Below are positions 26,864-34,636 of a stretch of DNA of 64,000 nt, in pieces. Numbering within the stretch: the stretch's first letter is position 1; each line of letters starts with the position of its first letter. The stretch comes from Fusibacter sp. A1 (GTDB lineage: Bacteria; Bacillota; Clostridia; Peptostreptococcales; Acidaminobacteraceae). The notes beneath the pieces were generated by a model. That model worked only from the letters and a program-made list of their open reading frames with translations. It had not been told where the DNA came from and did no database searches. A program made the position numbers and the translations under genes. Where the stretch lies: assembly GCF_004125825.1 (NCBI RefSeq), contig NZ_QQWI01000001.1:397464-461463 (forward strand), read 5' to 3'.

Positions 26864-26888
26864 AAGTTAACTTTCCTTCATAATTATA
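26864..26888 (-). promoter_or_regulatory. Putative promoter -10 and operator of the marR operon
   Basis: On the minus strand TATAAT lies at 26888-26883, with only a weak -35 upstream. Nine bases further on is the perfect palindrome AAGTTAACTT (26864-26873), at about +3 to +12 of the transcript. MarR binding is an inference from position. Confidence 0.45.
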
Positions 26889-27200
26889 ACGTATTTTAGT
26901 GTACTTTTGTAGAAGTTTTCCCGTTTTTCCTCAATAATCAACGCATTTTTCCTGATTAATTTCTACTTATCGAATTTTCTGACAATACCGGCGCATGAGT
27001 TGAACCAGTATGTGCTGAATATGCGTCCCCTTCACAAATAACCGAATCATGGGCAAAGTAAAGCGGATTAAAAGTGGATAACAAAAAATAAGTTAGTAGA
27101 CCTATACACAACATCTCGTACCCCCCATTAAACTGGTATTTATGGCCTACAAGATGATGGGATTTGATACCACTTTCAAAATAGTGCGAGAATATAATTG
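26889..27200. other. Intergenic region between marR and the M23 peptidase gene
   Basis: No gene, known riboswitch or RNA gene is recognised. The only structure noted is TGGTAT/ATACCA, a 6-bp inverted repeat about 27 bases apart near 27133-27171, of doubtful meaning. Confidence 0.5.
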
Positions 27201-27229
27201 TTGAATTCGTAACACAAATTTAATATACT
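27201..27229 (+). promoter_or_regulatory. Predicted promoter of the M23 peptidase-bactofilin unit
   Basis: TTGAAT (27201-27206) and TATACT (27224-27229) are 17 bp apart. Confidence 0.65.
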
Positions 27230-27345
27230 GTAAACTAGGCTAGTAAAATATCCTGCTTATATTATTCACAATCGTGTTTAACATAGATCTCACAGAGGAG
27301 AGAAATCCTGAAAAAGAGCGAGAGTTTCGGGTGAAAGAGGAGCAA

Positions 27346-28332
27346 GTGAACTATTTCAAATTGATCAGAGATCGTCTGAACAAGAAAGTGACGATTATGA
27401 TCATACCTACCGCAGAAGGTGAAATAAAGCAAGTAAGATTGCTTAAATCCCTAATGGTCGCAGCCGTATTCCTTATGGTATCGATTGGTCTATTCTTGAC
27501 GACTTCCAGCGTTTTACTACTGAGAAATAATCAGACCCTAGCCAATGAAAACACAGATTATAGTGATGCGATCGTCTACAAGGACGACGCGATCGCCGCA
27601 CTTTCCGGCATCACCTCACAGCAAGAGACAGAGATTTCGCAGTTGTCACATCAGGTCACCGTTTCTGCGGACTATTTCAATAATAAGCTAAAAGAAATCG
27701 CTGTGCTTGAGGGTGAACTGAATCAACTGATCGGCATGTTCAACCAGCGTACCGACTTGGAAGTAAAAACACCAGTCAGCCGTTCTGGCAACTTTTCTAA
27801 CGATGTGACACAGGAAGTTTCCGTTTTGGATGACCTGTCGAACTGGGAGGGCGAAGATGTCCTATCCGATCAGATCGCTGAACAGATCAGCGCCTATTCA
27901 GCACTTGCAGGCGAGCTTGAAAACACACTGGATTTCTTAGATGCAAAACCTACTTTGATGCCTGTAAATGGCATTATCACCTCTAAGTTCGGAAACAGGC
28001 GCGATCCCATCACTAGAAGGATCGCATTCCACAAGGGTATCGACATCGCAAACAGCACGGGAACCTCGATACACGCCGCTGGCTCTGGTGTCGTGACCTT
28101 CGCAGGCTGGAGCGGAACTTACGGTAGAGTGATCGTCATTTCACACGGATACGGTTACGAGTCGGTCTATGCCCACAATAGCAAGATTTCAGTAAAAGTC
28201 GGCGATCAGGTCACAAAAGGTGATGTCATCGGCAAAGTCGGTTCCTCAGGAAAAAGCACAGGACCACATACGCATTTCGAAGTTCATTTCGAAGGCGTTC
28301 AAATAGATCCATTGACAGTACTCAATAAGTAA
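27346..28332 (+). CDS. Membrane-anchored M23 (LytM-type) peptidase
   Basis: The frame opens with a GTG at 27274 that has no ribosome binding site; GTG 27346 has AGAGGAG 4 bp upstream and is my preferred start (328 residues). A short cytoplasmic part is followed by one membrane helix (LMVAAVFLMVSIGLFLTTSSVLL), an extracellular coiled coil of about 120 residues, and the M23 domain: FGNRRDPITRRIAFHKGIDIAN (first zinc-ligand His and Asp) and GPHTHFEVHFEGVQIDP (HxH motif). It probably cuts peptidoglycan cross-bridges at the cell surface. It is followed after 15 bp by bactofilin, a pairing also seen in other bacteria where both shape the cell. Confidence 0.88.
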   Translation: MNYFKLIRDRLNKKVTIMIIPTAEGEIKQVRLLKSLMVAAVFLMVSIGLFLTTSSVLLLRNNQTLANENTDYSDAIVYKDDAIAALSGITSQQETEISQLSHQVTVSADYFNNKLKEIAVLEGELNQLIGMFNQRTDLEVKTPVSRSGNFSNDVTQEVSVLDDLSNWEGEDVLSDQIAEQISAYSALAGELENTLDFLDAKPTLMPVNGIITSKFGNRRDPITRRIAFHKGIDIANSTGTSIHAAGSGVVTFAGWSGTYGRVIVISHGYGYESVYAHNSKISVKVGDQVTKGDVIGKVGSSGKSTGPHTHFEVHFEGVQIDPLTVLNK

Positions 28333-28347
28333 ATCAGGAGGAATTAC

Positions 28348-28821
28348 ATGTTTCCAAGGAAAGATCAGACAGCTAAACTCTTCGACATCATCGTCGGCAA
28401 AAATTCAACAATCGAAGGTAAAATCACATCAGAAGGCTCTGTAAGGATCGACGGTCAACTGACAGGCGATGTTATCAGCAAAGGTGATGTTCTTATCGGA
28501 CCGGATGCAAAGACAACCGGACATATCGAAGCGATCAATGTCGAGATTTCAGGCGAGGTTGAAGGCAATGTGACTGCGTCAGGCGCTTTTAGAATTTACG
28601 AAACGGGAATGCTGTTTGGCGATATAAAAGTATCAAGCTTTGCGATCGACGAGGGCGGTGTCTTCGAAGGCTTATGCCATATCAATACGCAAGGTGTCAA
28701 GTCACCTGCTAGAAGGAAACCTGTTGACAATTCCCTAGGACTTAAAAACAAGGATTCAGAAAAGCAAAACGACATGGATAAGAATAATAAGGACGCTCAA
28801 AACATCAAGAGCGTAAAATAA
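28348..28821 (+). CDS. Bactofilin (polymer-forming cytoskeletal protein)
   Basis: The 157-residue protein has the bactofilin beta-helix at about residues 15-110: IIVGKNSTIEGKITSEGSVR, IDGQLTGDVISKGDVLIGPD, then repeats ending in LFGDIKVSSFAIDEGGVFEG. Hydrophobic residues recur every 5-6 positions as in this fold. A charged, disordered tail of about 45 residues follows. Bactofilins self-assemble into filaments without nucleotides and position cell-wall enzymes. The M23 peptidase encoded just upstream is the natural partner. AGGAGG precedes the start. Confidence 0.93.
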   Translation: MFPRKDQTAKLFDIIVGKNSTIEGKITSEGSVRIDGQLTGDVISKGDVLIGPDAKTTGHIEAINVEISGEVEGNVTASGAFRIYETGMLFGDIKVSSFAIDEGGVFEGLCHINTQGVKSPARRKPVDNSLGLKNKDSEKQNDMDKNNKDAQNIKSVK

Positions 28822-28822
28822 T

Positions 28823-28855
28823 AAACAGCTAGGCTCATGCCTAGCTGTTTTCTTT
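28823..28855 (+). terminator. Terminator after bactofilin
   Basis: Perfect stem AACAGCTAGGC/GCCTAGCTGTT, loop TCAT, followed by TTCTTTCTGTT. Confidence 0.88.
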
Positions 28856-28871
28856 CTGTTCATGACCTAGT

Positions 28872-30056
28872 TCAGTCGAACTTAAGTCCTTTTAGCGCAT
28901 CGCCGAATAGGTTGCCGATACTGTTGGAGTTTTCTTCATCAGCCTCTTCCTCTTCGTAGGCATCCACTTCAAAGTAATAGGAAAGTTCAATTCGTTTTCT
29001 TTCCTTATCGATAGAAACCACTTCAAGCACATGTGCATTTTCTGTGCCTTTCACCTCTACAGGTAGATCCTTTTTAAACAATGAACCCTGGATACCTTCT
29101 ACGAGCTCATAGAAATAGAAATTCTGATTTTCACCGTTCGGATACACCTCAAAGACATCTCCCACAGCGACTTCTTCATCAATCCTAGACCATGGGTCCT
29201 CAATCAGGTCCTTAAGGCTCAGGATGAGTTTTTCATCTCTTTCGCTAAGCTCCCTGATGACAAGTTTGAGCACATCGCCTTCACTGATCAGGTCCTCGGC
29301 CTTTGTCTCTCTTGAGTAGCTGACTTCTGAACGAGGTATGAAACCTCTCATGCCATCGACATTCACGACAACTCCGCCGCGGTTGAATCCTTCGAGCCTT
29401 CCCTCGACGACATCGCCCTTCTGATGCGCCTGATAGAAGTCTCTTTTTACTTTGTCATAGATTTCTTTTTCTATAGGAAGCCTTGTGAACACATAGCCTC
29501 TGTTATCGTTTTTTTCAACCTTCAATAAAGTTTTTGTACCTACTAGCTCTTCAGGATTTTCAAGATATCTAGACTGATAAAGCGAAAACGGAAGATACCC
29601 TTCGACGCCGCTGACTGAAATTCTGAATCCGCCTTTCGCCGTCTTAAGTATCTCACCTTCAAACGTACTGTTGTTTGCCACCGCGTCTTCAAGTATGGCC
29701 TGTCCGAACTGTCTTTGCGCCTTCGTTTCAGAAAGTACGACCTGACCCTCTTTCGAAAAATCGATGATGATCAGCTTAAGCGTTTCGTTCTCTTTATACT
29801 CACTCGCTTTTTTAACAAGCTCCTGTTCATAGACTACCCCGTCCTGAACATAGCTGATATCCGTTATTATGCTGTCACCTAGCACCTGGATGATTCTTGC
29901 ATCCACTAAGTCGCCTCGTCTCAAATCCTTGAAGGAATCATTGATCTGATCCATAAAATCTTCCATGGTCTCTTCAATTTCTTCTTCGACGTCTTCAACT
30001 TCAACTTCTTCTTTTTCCACCACTGGCTGTTCGAGCTCTAGTTCATTGCGTTCCAT
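28872..30056 (-). CDS. S1-domain RNA-binding protein (ribosomal protein S1-like)
   Basis: The 394-residue protein begins with an acidic segment (residues 1-45, rich in Glu). Successive S1 domains follow: about 48-115 (RGDLVDARIIQVLGDSIITD), 130-200 (NSTFEGEILKTAKGGFRISV), 213-283 (KGDVVEGRLEGFNRGGVVVN, GMRGFIPRSEV) and a degenerate one at about 295-375. This is the usual layout of short Firmicutes S1 homologues that assist translation or RNA handling. ATG 30056 is spaced best from GAGGTG; GTG 30062 and ATG 30059 also open the frame. It lies a few bases after the thyX-like gene and is co-transcribed with it. Confidence 0.88.
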   Translation of the reverse strand: MERNELELEQPVVEKEEVEVEDVEEEIEETMEDFMDQINDSFKDLRRGDLVDARIIQVLGDSIITDISYVQDGVVYEQELVKKASEYKENETLKLIIIDFSKEGQVVLSETKAQRQFGQAILEDAVANNSTFEGEILKTAKGGFRISVSGVEGYLPFSLYQSRYLENPEELVGTKTLLKVEKNDNRGYVFTRLPIEKEIYDKVKRDFYQAHQKGDVVEGRLEGFNRGGVVVNVDGMRGFIPRSEVSYSRETKAEDLISEGDVLKLVIRELSERDEKLILSLKDLIEDPWSRIDEEVAVGDVFEVYPNGENQNFYFYELVEGIQGSLFKKDLPVEVKGTENAHVLEVVSIDKERKRIELSYYFEVDAYEEEEADEENSNSIGNLFGDALKGLKFD

Positions 30057-30065
30057 CATCACACC

Positions 30066-31472
30066 TCATTCTTCGTTTTTATCAAACTTCAGTCCTTCAA
30101 ATCTATCTTCAACATCTTTAAAAGCCTCGTGAATACGATTGGCAACCGTTCTAATCTCATCTTGGGCGTGCTTTTCTTTTCTTAACGTCAGAAAATGCGC
30201 AAGACCGTACACATTGCCAAAAAAATCGACCCTTCTCATATTGCAGTTGATCACAGCATAAGGCGCCAGCGCATCAAGTCCTTGCGCGCACATCGACTCG
30301 TATACAAGGCAAGAGGCTTTGTATACCCTTTCAATTTCATCGGTGATCTTATCTGTTATCGTTTCATTTCCTGATTTGACGACCTCTTCAGGAAGCAGGA
30401 TTCCATACCTTACATCAGGCATTTTCGTATGCAGATCGAATGCACGATGTCTGATGAACTGGTGATGAGCCCCTTCGGACATCAAAATCGATATGTGTTT
30501 GCCTATTCCCCTAAAGGTGTTGGGCAACTCATCAAACCTTGTCATCAGGCTCAAATCACCCACACGCTCAATTGTGGAGAGGTCTCCGACAAGCTCTTCC
30601 TGAACGCTTACGACAGGTGTTCTGTATACCTTATAAGGTTCTAGGATTTCTTCACGCTTATAGTAGGCCTTTACATAAGACTTTTGATACGCAGACGCGT
30701 CCACGTGTCTGACCATGCCTACAGAAACCTTTTCAGCTTCCTCTTTCATGGCCTCGGCTGTATTGAATATTTCCGAATTGATCTCTTCATAGGCTGTCAT
30801 TTCGCTTAACGCGCTACAAAACGCCCTAAGGTTGGATTGCATCCCCATATTGGCGAGCGTCGAAAGCGGTAGAACGTTACGTGCGTTTTCAAAGGCCTTT
30901 ATAGCCCTTTCACCTTGCTTAAGTTCTGGATATCTTTTCTCAAAGAGCTCTAGAAAGAGTTGATTGAGTGCCTCATAGCTTTTGAATGTATCATCGCAAA
31001 AGCTGATGTAGGACTTCTTAAGTTCAGGATATGCGTCGAGTTCTTTTGGAACATAGTAGTCTTTTGGGGGATTATACCTTAGGCTATACTCTATGTAACT
31101 CATAAACTTATAGGGCTGAACGGTCTCCAGGACTTCTGTGAACCATCTCGACTTGTTTTCGATGCACATTTGAAGCGTATCTAGCTCCTTGATGGATGAA
31201 TGGCCATAATTTACGCCCCACTTCTCCATGAATCCGTTAGCTACAACCACGGAATTCTTAAACTGCTCATAATAATTCTCATCCGGAAGATTGATCAAAT
31301 CACCTTCCACCATATGGATCAGATCATCCCTAAACCCTTCCTTCTGCCTCGACACCTTGCTCATCAGCATGGCGCCAAGAACACTTGGGACGAGGGGGAT
31401 AAACACATCTTTATCTCTATTTGTCATCAGATTGCTATACTCGCGCATCAGTTCCTCCTTATTTCTTTTCAA
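30066..31472 (-). CDS. ThyX-like FAD-dependent thymidylate synthase homologue, duplicated
   Basis: Canonical ThyX proteins have 200-250 residues; this one has 468 and reads as two ThyX-like halves. The N-terminal half has YGHSSIKEL near 89 and PYKFMSYIEYSLRY at 120-133, which lines up with the ThyX motif RHRxxSxNExSxRY: Ser125, Glu128, Ser130, Arg132 and Tyr133 are kept, and RHR is lost. The C-terminal half has HHQFIRHRAFDLHTKMPDVR near 335-353, keeping RHR and RY but not the Ser. Either one composite active site is formed or the protein has a different flavin-dependent role. No thyA is seen in the window. It is the first gene of a unit with the S1 protein. Confidence 0.82.
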   Translation of the reverse strand: MKRNKEELMREYSNLMTNRDKDVFIPLVPSVLGAMLMSKVSRQKEGFRDDLIHMVEGDLINLPDENYYEQFKNSVVVANGFMEKWGVNYGHSSIKELDTLQMCIENKSRWFTEVLETVQPYKFMSYIEYSLRYNPPKDYYVPKELDAYPELKKSYISFCDDTFKSYEALNQLFLELFEKRYPELKQGERAIKAFENARNVLPLSTLANMGMQSNLRAFCSALSEMTAYEEINSEIFNTAEAMKEEAEKVSVGMVRHVDASAYQKSYVKAYYKREEILEPYKVYRTPVVSVQEELVGDLSTIERVGDLSLMTRFDELPNTFRGIGKHISILMSEGAHHQFIRHRAFDLHTKMPDVRYGILLPEEVVKSGNETITDKITDEIERVYKASCLVYESMCAQGLDALAPYAVINCNMRRVDFFGNVYGLAHFLTLRKEKHAQDEIRTVANRIHEAFKDVEDRFEGLKFDKNEE

Positions 31473-31561
31473 TTATTATAACATATTAGTCATTCATAAA
31501 AGGACCAATCGCCCATTTCCTTGGTCTTTGAATTATTTTTTACAAATCTTCAAGAAGCGGA

Positions 31562-31590
31562 TTTAACTGTCCGAGAAATTGGGGTATAGT
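31562..31590 (+). promoter_or_regulatory. Predicted promoter of the mgtC-like gene
   Basis: TTTAAC (31562-31567) and TATAGT (31585-31590) with a 17-bp spacer, about 27 bp before the start codon. Confidence 0.6.
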
Positions 31591-31616
31591 AGGTATACAA
31601 GCAAAAGGAGCTAAAG

Positions 31617-32279
31617 ATGACCAATACATATGAACTGATCATACAACTTATTGTCGCAACGATACTCGGCGGACTGGTAGGGCACGAACGGGAAGGACTC
31701 AAAAGACCGGCTGGATTCAGAACGCACATACTGGTGTGCCTTGGCGCGACGATCGCTGTGCAGACCAATGGATTTCTAATTATGAAATACATGGGAGTGC
31801 TCAACGTCGATCCGGCAAGACTCGGCGCTCAGGTGATCAGCGGCTTAGGTTTTTTGGGCGCAGGAACAATCATCAAGGAAGGCTCAAGTGTCAAAGGACT
31901 TACAACGGCCGCCAGTCTTTGGACGATGGGCATCATAGGTCTTGCCGTCGGTAGCGGATTTTACATACCTGCTGTCATCGGTACGATCGTCATCTATATC
32001 ACACTTCGCCAGTTTCAGGATATGGAACGAAAAATCAAAACACGAAAAGGGAATACGACGCTTGAAATTATCGTAGAGAACAGGCGTGGACTTCTTGGAG
32101 ATATCGGAAACTCTCTTTCTGCGGCAGGTATTGCGATCGTATCGGTTTCCACCGTCAGATTATCAGAAACCACTGAAAAAATACTGATGGATGTCACACA
32201 TCCCAGGGGTACAGATCATTCAAAATTGATCATCCTGATTTCACAAATTTCAAGTGTGATTTCAGTGACAACCGATTAA
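31617..32279 (+). CDS. MgtC/SapB-family membrane protein with C-terminal ACT-like domain
   Basis: The first 135 residues hold four to five membrane helices with the MgtC signatures GGLVGHEREGLKRPAGFRTH, LVCLGATIAVQTN, GLGFLGAGTIIKEG and VKGLTTAASLWTMGIIGLAV. Residues 143-220 form a soluble ACT-like domain (TTLEIIVENRRGLLGDIGNS, LSAAGIAIVSVSTVRLSETT). MgtC proteins are linked to survival at low magnesium and to control of the F-ATPase, by family knowledge. AAGGAG precedes ATG 31617. No Mg-responsive leader is visible, since the predicted transcript leader is only about 20 bases. Confidence 0.9.
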   Translation: MTNTYELIIQLIVATILGGLVGHEREGLKRPAGFRTHILVCLGATIAVQTNGFLIMKYMGVLNVDPARLGAQVISGLGFLGAGTIIKEGSSVKGLTTAASLWTMGIIGLAVGSGFYIPAVIGTIVIYITLRQFQDMERKIKTRKGNTTLEIIVENRRGLLGDIGNSLSAAGIAIVSVSTVRLSETTEKILMDVTHPRGTDHSKLIILISQISSVISVTTD

Positions 32280-32375
32280 CAAGCTTTGACAAGAGCATTT
32301 ATGGTATGACAAGTGAATTTTAGTGTGTTAGAATGAAACATGCTATATAATACAAGGGAGAAAGGTGGTGAAAAA

Positions 32376-32927
32376 ATGCCGAATAAACGCAAAGAAATCT
32401 ATTTGCTACTAACCTATACCGGCACCATGCCATCAAAATTGATCAAACTATATACGCGCAAGACATTCACACATGTTTCGATCTCGCTCGATCGAGATTT
32501 CAACGACTTATATTCGTTTGGCCGAAAGTATCTCTGGTATCCTTTGATCGGCGGATTCGTAAAGGAAGATCCCGACTCGGGCGTGTATGCGATGTTCAAA
32601 AACGTGAACTGCAAAGTCTATAAATTATCGGTAACCGACACGCAGTACGATCTGATCAAACAGACCATCGAGGAGTTCAAGCGCGACCAAAAGAAATACA
32701 ATTATAACTTCTTAGGTCTTTTTGGCGTGATGATCAATAAAAAAGTGGTGGTCGAAGACAGGTATTTCTGTTCTGAGTTCGTTGCTAAAGTTCTTGAAGA
32801 CGGTGGTGTGGATATATTCGATAAACCCGCACAATTCGTAAGCGTCGATGATTTTACACAGGTGGAAGAGCTTGAAGAGGTCTATTCCGGAGACATAAAG
32901 CAGTATCGGACTTCACTCAACCATTAA
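32376..32927 (+). CDS. NlpC/P60-superfamily-like protein (permuted papain fold), putative
   Basis: ATG 32376 follows AAAGGTGG and gives 183 residues; the frame is open from 32340. The order His first (FTHVSISLD, residues 33-41), then Ser-Phe-Gly-Arg-Lys, then Cys (YFCSEFVAKVLEDGG, near 129) is typical of the circularly permuted YiiX/LRAT-like branch of NlpC/P60 enzymes. In that branch the Cys attacks and the His is the base. There is no signal peptide. Members hydrolyse or transfer amide or ester bonds of peptides and lipids. The substrate is unknown. Confidence 0.72.
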   Translation: MPNKRKEIYLLLTYTGTMPSKLIKLYTRKTFTHVSISLDRDFNDLYSFGRKYLWYPLIGGFVKEDPDSGVYAMFKNVNCKVYKLSVTDTQYDLIKQTIEEFKRDQKKYNYNFLGLFGVMINKKVVVEDRYFCSEFVAKVLEDGGVDIFDKPAQFVSVDDFTQVEELEEVYSGDIKQYRTSLNH

Positions 32928-32959
32928 ATTCTTAGTTTGCCATTATAATTTATCTTATT

Positions 32960-32996
32960 AAAAAAGACATGCCGGTCGGCATGTCTTTCTATTTTT
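32960..32996. terminator. Bidirectional terminator between the NlpC/P60-like gene and serS
   Basis: Stem AAAGACATGCCG/CGGCATGTCTTT with a two-base apparent loop (the pairs near the tip would open), with A and T runs on both sides. Confidence 0.88.
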
Positions 32997-33008
32997 ATGC
33001 TGTTCCAT

Positions 33009-34289
33009 TTAGCCGATGACGGCTTTGCCGCCCATGTAGATTCTTAGCGGCTCAGGAATATTGACTGTTCCATCTTCATTCAGGTTGTTTTCAAGGAAGG
33101 CGATCAGCATTCTTGGCGGTGCCACCACCGTGTTGTTAAGCGTATGCGGGAAGTATTTCTCGTTTTCTTCCGTTCTCACCCTGATTCCCAAACGTCTTGA
33201 CTGCGCATCGCCCAGGTTTGAGCAACTACCCACTTCGAAGTATTTTTGCTGTCTTGGAGACCATGCTTCGACATCGATGCTTTTCACCTTCAGGTCCGCA
33301 AGGTCTCCCGAGCAACATTCAAGCGTTCTTACAGGTACGTCAAGCGTTCTGAAGAACTCGACTGTGTTCTTGTACATTTTTTCAAACCATTCTTTACTGT
33401 CCTCAGGTTTGCAAAGCACCACCATTTCCTGCTTCTCGAACTGATGGATCCTGTATACGCCGCGTTCCTCGATACCATGGGCGCCGACTTCTTTTCTAAA
33501 ACACGGAGAATAACTCGTAAGCGCTTGCGGAAGTTCATCTTCTGTCATCAGCGCGTCGATGAACTTACCGATCATAGAATGTTCGCTTGTGCCGATCAGG
33601 TACAAATCCTCACCCTCGATCTTATACATCATGTTGTCGCGTTCTGCAAAACTCATGACACCAGACACCACATCGCCTCTGATCATGAAGGGTGGGATAT
33701 AATACTCAAATCCCCTATCGATCATGAAGTCTCTTGCGTAGGCGAGAACGGCTGAGTGCAGTCTTGCTACATCACCCTTAAAGTAATAGAAGCCGTTTCC
33801 ACTTGTTTTTCTTGCGCTCTCAAGATCGATACCTTTGAGTCTTTCCATGATCTCTACGTGATATGGAACTTCAAAGTCAGGTACTTTAGGATCACCGATT
33901 CTCTCCACTTCGACATTGTCGGCATCACTCCTGCCGATAGGCACTGAGTCTTCGATGATATTTGGAATGATGAGCATCTTTTCTCGTAGCACAACAGATA
34001 GCTCAGCTTCTACCGCTTCAAGTTCTGCGAGTTCTTTTGCAAGGGCTGCGACTTCCATTTTGGCGTTTTCAGCCTCTTCTTTGAGTCCTTTTGCCATAAA
34101 TCCGCCGATCTGCTTGCTGATTTTGTTTCTATTGCCTCTAAGTTCTCCAGCTCTTGTAACCGCATTTCTCAGTTTCAGATCGATATCGATCACTTCATCG
34201 ACCAGTACCAGCTTTTCATCCTGGAACTTCTTTTTTATATTCTCTTTCACCAGTTCCGGATTCGCTCTCACAAATTTGATATCTAACAT
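33009..34289 (-). CDS. serS: Seryl-tRNA synthetase
   Basis: ATG 34289, preceded by AAGGAGG, gives 426 residues, the usual SerRS length. The N-terminal coiled-coil arm (about 30-100) binds the long variable arm of tRNA-Ser. The class II catalytic core has motif 2 in YSPCFRKEVGAHGIEERGVYR and motif 3 at the end in NNTVVAPPRMLIAFLEN, plus LIGTSEHSMIG. It charges tRNA-Ser with serine. Expression is controlled by the T-box leader directly upstream, in which a UCU serine codon sits at the specifier position. Confidence 0.96.
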   Translation of the reverse strand: MLDIKFVRANPELVKENIKKKFQDEKLVLVDEVIDIDLKLRNAVTRAGELRGNRNKISKQIGGFMAKGLKEEAENAKMEVAALAKELAELEAVEAELSVVLREKMLIIPNIIEDSVPIGRSDADNVEVERIGDPKVPDFEVPYHVEIMERLKGIDLESARKTSGNGFYYFKGDVARLHSAVLAYARDFMIDRGFEYYIPPFMIRGDVVSGVMSFAERDNMMYKIEGEDLYLIGTSEHSMIGKFIDALMTEDELPQALTSYSPCFRKEVGAHGIEERGVYRIHQFEKQEMVVLCKPEDSKEWFEKMYKNTVEFFRTLDVPVRTLECCSGDLADLKVKSIDVEAWSPRQQKYFEVGSCSNLGDAQSRRLGIRVRTEENEKYFPHTLNNTVVAPPRMLIAFLENNLNEDGTVNIPEPLRIYMGGKAVIG

Positions 34290-34299
34290 AACAGCCTCC

Positions 34300-34535
34300 T
34301 TAATCAAAAAACAAAAAACTCCCTATCCCAAAACCATGGGACGGAAGTAACCGCGTTGCCACCCAAATTGCCTGTAAACAGACCACTCGTACATGCTATA
34401 AAGGGCATACCCTTCGATTTATCATCGACAGCTCCCAGAGTAGACCTATACGCCCAGACATTGACTTGCAGCTACCGTCAACTCTCTAAAGACCAAAACG
34501 CATATCGGCTCCGATTAACACTGTTTCACTATTAA
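34300..34535 (-). promoter_or_regulatory. T-box leader of serS (specifier UCU, Ser)
   Basis: On the minus strand the T-box sequence GGGTGGCAACGCGG lies at 34364-34351. It is followed by the terminator (ACTTCCG-TCCCA...TGGGA-TAGGGAGT, then TTTTTT) that ends near 34310. Upstream is a Stem I with AGAGAG and the arm TTGAC...GTCAA. Aligned to the asnS leader in this window, the specifier triplet is TCT at 34444-34442, a serine codon. Uncharged tRNA-Ser should stabilise the antiterminator and turn on serS. Confidence 0.92.
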
Positions 34536-34539
34536 CTCT

Positions 34540-34567
34540 ATTCTACATGCTTTTCGTTTTTTTTCAA
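34540..34567 (-). promoter_or_regulatory. Predicted promoter of the serS T-box transcript
   Basis: TTGAAA (34567-34562) and TAGAAT (34545-34540) on the minus strand, 16 bp apart. Confidence 0.65.
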
Positions 34568-34599
34568 GCTTATTTTTTCATCCTTTCATCGATCTGATA

Positions 34600-34632
34600 A
34601 AAGAAACGCCACGACTAGACGTCGTGGCGCAC
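34600..34632 (-). terminator. Terminator after asnS
   Basis: Stem CGCCACGAC/GTCGTGGCG with a short loop, followed on the minus strand by TTTCTTTT. Confidence 0.85.
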
Positions 34633-34636
34633 AGGA

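Noticed and set aside
26839..27273. Cyclic di-GMP riboswitch near the GGDEF genes
   Set aside because: I looked for the class I and II consensus before the M23 unit and the GGDEF genes and found neither.
27274..27345. GTG 27274 as start of the M23 peptidase
   Set aside because: It has no ribosome binding site, while GTG 27346 follows AGAGGAG; the longer start is still possible.
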